Origin: Mesostigma viride
Lineage: Eukaryota; Streptophyta; Mesostigmatophyceae; Mesostigmatales; Mesostigmataceae
Length of the DNA: 25,000 nt
Assembly (NCBI GenBank): GCA_009746045.1
Contig: RPFO01001083.1
Span: 67,501-92,500 of the forward strand
Direction: 5' to 3'
Below the pieces are notes generated by a model. The model worked only from the letters and a program-made list of their open reading frames with translations, had not been told where the DNA came from and did not search any database. This document shows, piece by piece, positions 17,954 through 25,000 of the stretch. A program made the position numbers and the translations under genes. Each line of letters opens with the position of its first letter. Within the stretch, counting starts at the first letter, position 1.

Positions 17954-20292
17954 GTAGTAGTAGTAGTAGTAGTAGTAGTAGAGCTAAGGCATCATTGCTG
18001 AACAAGGAAACAGGCATTGACACTTGTTATTGCGTCCGGAATCGCGTCGGATGGTCCCATGGTGTGTCAAGGTGAAGGTACGTCTTTAGTAAACATATAC
18101 TACTATGTAATAATACAATTATAAATACCATGCAATGCTAATTAGAGCATTTGGCCTATCATTTTGTGTACAGTAGTACCACATTAGTATATATTTATCA
18201 ATTGGCCAAGGCATCGCTAACGAGACAAACATGACCCGTCCAATATGCCGGTCACCCAGAAATGTATTCTTTAGTCCTTACCAGCGTCAAGAGCGGCTTG
18301 CATAATTACACAACTCATCGCAACTTTACATTCCTATCTATCCTTCTGCACGTACAAGCGTTAGGTCCTAATCATTCACCTACTAGCTTCAACTCTTCTT
18401 AATGAGACAACCAACAAAGGCCTGAAAGCTTTGTAATTATACTTTTTCTTCCGCACGCACGCACCAGCGTCAGGTCCTCGCTCGCGCCCTGCAGGTCATC
18501 CCTGGCCACGCGCGCCCGCGCCCTGCGCGCCAGCACCCGCGCCATCGCCTCATGCTTGGACTGCAGCCACGCGCTCTCGCCCGCGCTAATCATAGACGTC
18601 GCGGCAGTCAGCGCCTGCGGCGTGACCTTGGCATCCGAAGAGGGTACAGTGGGGGTGTTGGATGGCGCGAGTGCGGCTGTGGATGGTTGGGTATTGCTGT
18701 CACGCGGTGCGGCAGAGGTCGTGTCATCGCCGCGGCCTTGGGGGTTACTGCTGACCATGGCGGCCGCACCGCTGCCTTGACGTTGATTCTCCTTGTCATC
18801 CTCCTGTGGTGGAATGGACAAAGCGGTGTCCCCCCCGCGCGAACCCAAAGAGATGTGATGGGCAGGGACAGAAGGGACTGGAGTCAGAAGGAGGGCACCC
18901 CAGGCAAGCCCAAGAAAAAGAGGGGCAGGAGCCAACTAAATAGAGGGGCAGAAGTTAGCTAAATAATATCGGAGCCTTTTTGCCAATGCGGCAGTTAAGT
19001 TCCAAATAGTATTTATGCTGGCAAGGTTATCTTGCTGGCATCCTTTGCGAGCATTTTTGCCACCGCGGCAGTAAAGTTCTGAGTATTTTTTATGCCGTCA
19101 AGTTTACCCGCCAGCATCCAAAGGATGCTGGCGGGTAAACTTGACGGCATAAAAAATTTGGATGCTGGCGGGTAAACTTGACGGCATAAAAAATACTCAG
19201 AACTTTACTGCCGTGGTGGCAAAAAGGTTCCGATATTAGTTAGCTAACAGCTGGTGGGGCGGGGTCCGAGGAAAGGCTAGTAGGCAAGCATGAGGATGCA
19301 TGCACAAGTGGCAGAAGCAGTCATAGAATCTGGCATGGGGCATGGGGGGAGGCTTAGGCTGCATGGTTGCAAGACGGCGAGACTGCCAAACAGGCCAGGT
19401 GGTGCCCTTGCAGAAGCGGAAAAGGTTTCTTGCTGGCTTGCCCAATTGCTTCCAAAATCCATCATGGCCATGTGATTGCTTGCATGAAGCCGGTGTTAGT
19501 GTTTTTCTCCAAGCGCACCCTGAGCTCCCCCCACCCCCTCTAAAATACATCCAGGAAGCTATAGGGAAGAACGACGCTGACACACACAGACGTCTTAAAA
19601 CCAAGCTGGGAAATACAGGACCCAAGGTTGATCAAATGACTTGTTGCTAATAGCAACAAGTCATTTGAGTCCCCACATCCGCGATCCACTATCTGTCCCC
19701 TCCCCCATCCGTGGTTTTCCCCTATTTCCCGGAAATCGGCTCGCCTTGACGTATCCCGATTATGGAGGTATAAACAACTACAGAGGTATGTATTGTCCAG
19801 GCTGTTTTCTTGTCTGCTGCCAGACTGCAGCGGGGGGGCCGTAAATACATAGCGACTTGGCTGCCTTTCAATAGTAAACGTTTCCAGTGGATGAGTTGAC
19901 AGAGTTGATAGAGACCTCCCAGTAGGTATCCTAGCTAGCCTGCAGTATAATGACCAACCGAGGGAAGAGTAACGAAGGGGCGATAAGAAGTTTTGCTCAG
20001 ATAGGGTCATCTGTCTCAGACAGGATCCATCATCTGGTGAGGATATGCCCACCGAGCATTCGTTGGGCCTGGTATAGCCGCCCTTGATTTCTTCTTCGAA
20101 CAGCACCATATTACTTGGCGTGGATGGAGGATGTTTTACCTAGAAAAAGCAATACCCACCGGGCAATCGTCGGGGCCGGTATAGCCGCCCTTGATCTCTT
20201 CCTCCAGCAGAGCCAGTGCGGCGGTACAGTCCAGCTCACAGCTCTCCGCCTCGCCCAGTTGCAGGTAGCACGCAGCACGGTTGCTATAGCAG
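15156..20292 (-). CDS. Two-module TPR protein, DNAAF4/DYX1C1-like (5' incomplete)
   Basis: Five minus-strand exons, in transcription order 20292-20160, 18803-18465, 17817-17736, 16438-16320 and 15761-15156, all with GT-AG junctions and compatible phases (2,0,0,1,0). They give about 425 codons. TPR motifs: residues 1-35 (CYSNRAACYLQLGE), about 125-165 (MARVLARRARARVARDDLQG), 188-219 (LKRRAAARFEARDYEGAVTA), 225-260 (LYSNRAAAHIHLERFSDAV) and 364-397 (LSRRALARAHLKHYEGALGD). The ending LDADGSKIRAIMASSG resembles the end of DNAAF4, a cytoplasmic Hsp90/R2TP-linked factor for axonemal dynein assembly. The order is consistent with two tandem copies of a DNAAF4-like TPR trio, the first lacking its initial repeat, which should lie upstream. 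The usual 'GN' of TPR1 is 'AA' here. A 100-residue linker splits the last two repeats. Another TPR co-chaperone is possible. Confidence 0.72.
15762..15880. repeat. Minisatellite next to the last acceptor, unit about 30 bp
   Basis: About 3.5 diverged copies of a unit of about 30 bases built around ATTCGT/ATTCAT and GTGACCGGT, ending 20 bases before the acceptor of the last exon. Confidence 0.65.
16095..16319 (-). repeat. Array of donor-like segments after exon 4
   Basis: On the minus strand the real donor (GAGGAG before GTAAGCTAAGCGTA) is followed within 225 bases by at least five diverged copies of the same segment: GGTGAGCAAAGAGTAC, GGTGACCAAATCATAG, GGTGAGCAAAGTGTAC, GGTTAGCAAAGCACAG and GGTGAGCACAATGTC. 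Several would pass as splice donors. Confidence 0.75.
16320..16438 (-). CDS. TPR gene, exon 4
   Basis: 119 bases: acceptor CTCCTCCCCCAG, donor GTAAGC. It encodes VATLKRRAAARFEARDYEG and onward, the first repeat of the second TPR module. Its first codon is completed by one base from the previous exon (G plus TC, Val). Confidence 0.8.
16439..17045 (-). repeat. Array of acceptor-plus-exon-start copies before exon 4
   Basis: The exon 4 acceptor region (pyrimidine tract, AG, about 25 bases of exon start) recurs as diverged copies centred near 16552, 16685, 16805 and 17000. Each contains CGC-CTCAAGCG-type exon sequence. The copies near 16685 and 17000 keep a good AG acceptor and would encode VATLKRRAA or VATRQRRAA before running into stops. 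Unit length is about 120-195 bases. Confidence 0.8.
17046..17429. other. Intron 3 interior, nothing recognised
   Basis: Unassigned intron sequence between the acceptor-copy array and the donor-copy array of the TPR gene. Confidence 0.5.
17430..17735 (-). repeat. Two diverged copies of the exon 3 donor end
   Basis: Downstream of exon 3 (minus strand) the segment spanning its last 30-40 bases, donor and the next 70 intron bases recurs twice (donor equivalents near 17623 and 17485). The outer copy keeps GGTGCGTTACAAAG exactly. The middle one has GCGCGT in place of GTGCGT. Confidence 0.78.
17736..17817 (-). CDS. TPR gene, exon 3
   Basis: 82 bases between acceptor CCCCTATCAG and donor GTGCGT. 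It encodes AIRLKHTGTQDLEQDLQEVE and DCRQPPD, completing the helix after the first module's third TPR (..EDLTL joined to AIRL..). It enters in phase 0 and leaves in phase 1, as the neighbours require. Confidence 0.75.
17902..17981. repeat. (ATT)n(AGT)n compound microsatellite
   Basis: ATT units to 17952, with one ACT interruption, then AGT units to 17981, inside intron 2 of the TPR gene. Confidence 0.95.
17982..18464. other. Intron 2 interior, nothing recognised
   Basis: A/T-rich intron sequence without repeats or coding resemblance that I can identify. Confidence 0.5.
18465..18803 (-). CDS. TPR gene, exon 2
   Basis: 339 bases (113 codons, phase 0 to 0). Acceptor TTCCACCACAG, donor GTGCGT. 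The first 75 codons are a low-complexity Ser/Thr/Pro/Ala linker starting EDDKENQRQGSG. The rest is a TPR: SKHEAMARVLARRARAR, then DDLQGASEDLTL. The donor is a run of overlapping GTGC repeats, so slippage by 4 bases is possible, but only the outermost GT keeps the frame with exon 3. Confidence 0.72.
18954..19247. mobile_element. Small inverted-repeat (MITE-like) element
   Basis: A 276-bp element (18963-19238) flanked by a 9-bp direct repeat GTTAGCTAA. Its termini are TAATATCGG(A/G) with CCTTTTTGCC in inverted orientation. The body folds back almost completely; the centre has arms built on GCCGTCAAGTTTACCCGCC and its complement. One arm unit is duplicated on the right side and a diverged copy lies on the left. 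It has no coding capacity. The 9-bp duplication suggests a Mutator-like origin, but TTAGCTAA is itself palindromic, so the exact boundary is uncertain. It sits in intron 1 of the TPR gene. Confidence 0.8.
19248..20040. other. Intron 1 interior
   Basis: Contains the perfect hairpin at 19632-19668 listed separately. Open frames here (for example 19236-19625 minus) have no recognisable motif and lie within the predicted intron. Confidence 0.5.
19632..19668. repeat. Perfect 17-bp-arm hairpin
   Basis: Arms TCAAATGACTTGTTGCT and its exact complement with a 3-base AAT loop. It is in intron 1 of the TPR gene and would form a stable stem in either transcript. Confidence 0.92.
20041..20107 (-). repeat. 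Duplicate of the exon 1 donor end
   Basis: Copy of 20145-20213 with about 80% identity by eye. It would encode LFEEEIKGGYTRPNECSVG against LLEEEIKGGYTGPDDCPVG, and keeps a GTGGG donor. Several of the base differences change the amino acid, so the copy is not clearly under selection. It lies about 105 bases downstream of the real exon end. Confidence 0.82.
20160..20292 (-). CDS. TPR gene, first exon in window
   Basis: 133 bases: acceptor GCTACTGGCAG, donor GTGGGT, entering in phase 2. It encodes CYSNRAACYLQLGEAESCEL and then LLEEEIKGGYTGPDDCP, the second repeat of the first TPR module. An alternative donor (AG before GTAAAA near 20140) breaks the frame with exon 2. Confidence 0.78.
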
Positions 20293-20475
20293 CTGCCAGT
20301 AGCACAAGCAGGATGATTAGAAAAAGGGGTTGGCCATGATGCAAACGTGTCGCTACAGCAGCTGTCAGCAAATAGGTAACTGAGCACGGTGGCGCAGTGG
20401 CTGTTGCAGCTGCCACTCGAAGCAGGCAGGGTGATAGGCGAAAAAGGGAGGCCGTGGTATCAGGTGCGCGTGTAA
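20293..20475 (-). repeat. Duplicate of the exon 1 acceptor region
   Basis: The segment around the acceptor (intron tail CCTTTTTC...CTTGTG/CCTGCTT, AG, CTGC exon start) recurs about 115 bases upstream on the minus strand near 20412, with a preserved GTGGCAG acceptor followed by CTGCAACAGCCACTG. Confidence 0.65.
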
Positions 20476-20664
20476 CTCAGCAGGTGGATTGATTGCTACA
20501 ACAGTGGCTGCATGGGCAAGCCAGGGCGATCGAGAGGGACTTATCACAATCGCATTATATTGGGTTTACATTATATTGATGTCAGTATCACTATCGCATC
20601 AAAGTACTGAATATGGAATGCAGTTGTTATAGCCACTGCCACACACACAAGGGCCTTACTATAA

Positions 20665-21589
<925 letters not shown>

Positions 21590-23162
21590 TAAGATCACTC
21601 AGCTCCCAAGAAGACCAGCATTTGATTGAATACAATAAGTGGAGCCCTGCCACAAATGCAGCAGTTAACAGTGGCCTTAAGGTTTCTCAATCCGCACGCG
21701 GAAGCAAGAAGCCTCCACCCAATTACCCCCCCTGGCGCCAACCCCATTGCGCCGATTAAACTCATGACCACCGTGCGCGAAAGAGCGTGTCGCAACATCT
21801 TAAATGGCGACTCAGCCCGCGCTAGGCTATATTAACCCCCGCAGGGGCCCGCTGGTTACAATGCGACACAAGCCGGTGACCACCCCAAAAGCAAGCCCTC
21901 AAAAAGAGCCAGCATTTCGCAATTCCGGAACCGTCCAAAAAGGAAAGAGGTTTTACGACACCATAATAGACTGAGCCGCGCAGCAGGTGCTGAGACGAAA
22001 AGGAACGACAAAGGTCTGGCGTAGCCTCGCCTCCCTGAGACGCCCTCCCCAACTCGAGTCTCGCAATAGGGAAATTTCTAGCTTCGGAGCGCAACTCTCG
22101 CGCGGCTCCTATTGTCCCCAACCACCCCTCCTCGGCAGGGGCAGCTGGACAACTGACCTGCCGCCACAAAAAATATTTTATGACAAAAAAAGGTCGTTGC
22201 TGACAGGAACCTGGTTCGGGACCTTTTGAGTCCAGGTCACGTCCCACGCACCATCGCAAGGTGGCAAGCCTGCGATGTGACACTAGAGCTGTTTTAGAAA
22301 CTTATAAACAGCTCCGCCGAAGCTGGCCAAACCGCCGGAGTAGCGCCCCATCCTTCGCCCATGTCAAAAAGACCCGCAGCCGGGGAAAACGACATGGGGG
22401 TAAATTTAAATTTTCTTTCCGTTGCACGACCAACTATACTATGCTTGGTCGAACAACTTAGCGGTTGTGCCACCATCTGCCTCGGCTACAAGACAGATGC
22501 AACCCGCGCTAGAATGTGCAATTTTGCACAGGCGGCCATTGCCGCCATTGTGAAAGAAACAATTGCGGATCATTGCCTGCCTAGCTTGCTTAAGGCATGG
22601 CCCGCCGACACACAAGCTGACATCATCCTAAATTAATTAACACCGGCATGCGTCACACACCGGCCTGAACAGTGCTGAAAACGCCACTACAAACAGCGTG
22701 GCCACGCACCCCCAGGCTAGTGCGTTAACCGTACAGGTAGTTGTACAAGGTTCCCAAGACTGACAAACATAAAACGCGCCCATCGACCCCTTGGGCCGGT
22801 CCGAATCCACTATACAATAATTAATCACGACTCACTAAATAACCCAAATCAGCCAAAGATTCGGTAAGCAACCAGCCGACCCAACAGGTCCCCACCTAAC
22901 CTCAGCTGGTGCAACCAAACACGAATCTTTGCAAGTGAAGTCGTATAAAACCTACAATTAATTTTCTCGGACCGCTAATTAATAGCCACCGACCCTTATA
23001 AACAACCGGGTCATCCAAGGAAAATTCGGGCGAGCAGGAAACCCTTTGTACAGATCGAATTAGTCAGCCCATGTCGCAGACAGCCTTCCACATCCAGGCC
23101 AAGGCATGGCGGCCTTATCTTTCCCGCATGCGTTAATTAAACTATATTCAGAGAAAACCGAT
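21590..23162. mobile_element. Unrecognised element, full copy (1,573 bp)
   Basis: Left part 21590-21717, middle 21718-22551, right part 22552-23162. The right part differs from the deleted copy at only two of 611 positions that I can see (near 21206/22767 and 21311/22883), so the pair is very young. The copy ends CCGAT and runs straight into ACTACTACT. The longest frames (for example 22361-22636) show no known domain, so it is probably non-autonomous. Head-to-tail abutment of two copies inside a trinucleotide repeat is the main clue to its biology. Confidence 0.8.
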
Positions 23163-23268
23163 ACTACTACTCCTGCTACTACTACTACTACTACTGCTAC
23201 TACTACTACTGCTGCTACTACTACTCCTCCTCCTCCTACTACTCCTGCTACTACTACTACTACTACTA
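23163..23268. repeat. Degenerate ACT/CCT/GCT repeat
   Basis: Imperfect triplet tract bridging the element end and the 9-mer array. It probably continues the microsatellite that the element entered. Confidence 0.9.
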
Positions 23269-24633
23269 CCACTACTACCACTACTACCACTACTACCACT
23301 ACTACCACTACTACCACTACTACCACTACTACCACTACAACCACTACTACCACTACTACCACTACTACCACTACTACCACTACTACCACTACTACCACTA
23401 CTACCACTACTACCACTACTACCACTACTACCACTACTACCACTACTACCACTACTACCACTACTACCACTACTACCACTACTACCACTACTACCACTAC
23501 TACCACTACTACCACTACTACCACTACTACCACTACTACCACTACTACCACTACTACCACTACTACCACTACTACCACTACTACCACTACTACCACTACT
23601 ACCACTACTACCACTACTACCACTACTACCACTACTACCACTACTACCACTACTACCACTACTACCACTACTACCACTACTACCACTACTACCACTACTA
23701 CCACTACTACCACTACTACCACTACTACCACTACTACCACTACTACCACTACTACCACTACTACCACTACTACCACTACTACCACTACTACCACTACTAC
23801 CACTACTACCACTACTACCACTACTACCACTACTACCACTACTACCACTACTACCACTACTACCACTACTACCACTACTACCACTACTACCACTACTACC
23901 ACTACTACCACTACTACCACTACTACCACTACTACCACTACTACCACTACTACCACTACTACCACTACTACCACTACTACCACTACTACCACTACTACCA
24001 CTACTACCACTACTACCACTACTACCACTACTACCACTACTACCACTACTACCACTACTACCACTACTACCACTACTACCACTACTACCACTACTACCAC
24101 TACTACCACTACTACCACTACTACCACTACTACCACTACTACCACTACTACCACTACTACCACTACTACCACTACTACCACTACTACCACTACTACCACT
24201 ACTACCACTACTACCACTACTACCACTACTACCACTACTACCACTACTACCACTACTACCACTACTACCACTACTACCACTACTACCACTACTACCACTA
24301 CTACCACTACTACCACTACTACCACTACTACCACTACTACCACTACTACCACTACTACCACTACTACCACTACTACCACTACTACCACTACTACCACTAC
24401 TACCACTACTACCACTACTACCACTACTACCACTACTACCACTACTACCACTACTACCACTACTACCACTACTACCACTACTACCACTACTACCACTACT
24501 ACCACTACTACCACTACTACCACTACTACCACTACTACCACTACTACCACTACTACCACTACTACCACTACTACCACTACTACCACTACTACCACTACTA
24601 CCACTTCTACCACTACTACCACTACTACCACTA

Positions 24634-24645
<12 letters not shown>
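23269..24645. repeat. (CCACTACTA)153 minisatellite
   Basis: 153 tandem 9-mers. Unit 8 (23332-23340) reads CCACTACAA and unit 149 (24601-24609) reads CCACTTCTA; all others appear perfect. Long Ser/Gly, Val or Thr/Pro-type frames across it are by-products of the repeat, not genes. Confidence 0.97.
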
Positions 24646-24667
<22 letters not shown>

Positions 24668-24679
24668 CCCTACTACTAG
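24646..24679. repeat. (ACT)n right edge of the array
   Basis: About eleven ACT units with one CCT, mirroring the triplet tract on the left side of the 9-mer array. Confidence 0.9.
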
Positions 24680-24699
24680 TATGCACTCTGTTGTTCAAG

Positions 24700-25000
24700 T
24701 AATCCACACCTGGAAGCCATTCCAGGCACCCAGGCCGCTCACCTTGCCTGTGACAGGCCTCAAGTGTCACTTAAAAGGATTCCATAATCTCTTCATAAGG
24801 ATAACCTCACCTGGCATAAGGGAACCTTGCCTGGATTTGGGGGGGACCTTACCTGGCCTGTGGTACCCACGCGACGCAGTCACGCGCCTGGCCTGTGCTC
24901 TCACTTGGCCTGTGACAGACCTCAAGTGTCGTTTGAGGGAATCTTTCATCCCATTAAAGGGTCATCTCACCTGGGCTATAAGGGGGCCGGGCCTTACCTG
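24700..25000 (-). repeat. Tandem donor-like repeat, end of a further upstream exon?
   Basis: Two diverged copies of a unit of about 160 bp (24742-24833 matches 24903-25000). On the minus strand it contains repeated CAGGTAAGG, CAGGTGAG and CAGGTGTGG strings, at least five donor-like sites. This mirrors the donor-copy array after exon 4 of the TPR gene, so the missing upstream exon may end at or just beyond 25000. A variant of the LINE palindrome (CACGCGACGCAGTCACGCG) sits at 24868-24886. Confidence 0.6.

Noticed and set aside
23060-24770. Open frames of more than 500 codons (Ser/Gly and poly-Val types) over the 9-mer array
   Set aside because: Open only because the repeat length is a multiple of three; the flanking parts of the frames have no protein resemblance.

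Overview
The window looks like a repeat-dense piece of nuclear genome from a flagellated eukaryotic alga, most likely a chlorophyte. This is an inference. It rests on a spliced gene with GT-AG introns (donors such as GTGCGT, GTAAGC and GTGGGT), very long microsatellites, LINE and hAT elements, and a TPR gene whose C-terminus resembles the ciliary dynein-assembly factor DNAAF4/DYX1C1. There is no bacterial operon structure, and I saw no rRNA, tRNA or CRISPR array.

Layout. Positions 1-308 are simple repeats. Positions 309-3036 hold no convincing gene except one possible minus-strand exon with a signal anchor (1046-1396) that ends at a GTAAGT donor. Positions 3037-4296 are a perfect (AAC)414 tract followed by (AAG)6. 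Positions 4297-5407 are unassigned, with a hairpin and direct repeats at the right end. Positions 5408-14732 are a transposon graveyard that can be dated by layers. An old minus-strand LINE was split by a hAT element (6604-10299, 8-bp target duplication CGTGCAAC). That hAT was later hit by a 5'-truncated LINE (6990-7737, 12-bp duplication) and by a second hAT (8681-9984, 8-bp duplication CTCGTCAC). Next to it, four LINE copies abut one another in both orientations (10576 to about 14010), followed by a broken reverse-transcriptase fragment (14415-14732).

Positions 15156-20292 hold the one host gene I can model well. It is a minus-strand TPR protein with five exons in the window, all phases compatible, about 425 codons, with the 5' end beyond position 25000 or otherwise missing. 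It appears to carry two DNAAF4-like TPR modules in tandem. Its introns hold a small inverted-repeat element, a perfect hairpin and, most unusually, tandem diverged copies of the gene's own splice junctions near most exons.

Positions 20665-24679 are a second simple-repeat block: (ACC)23(ACT)34, then two head-to-tail copies of an unrecognised element (one with an internal deletion, almost no divergence), then a 153-unit array of a 9-mer. The last 300 bases repeat a splice-donor-like segment, as expected if the next upstream exon of the TPR gene lies just outside the window.

The transposon genes are all broken. The TPR gene is the only intact coding unit here and would act, if the family assignment holds, in cytoplasmic pre-assembly of axonemal dyneins.
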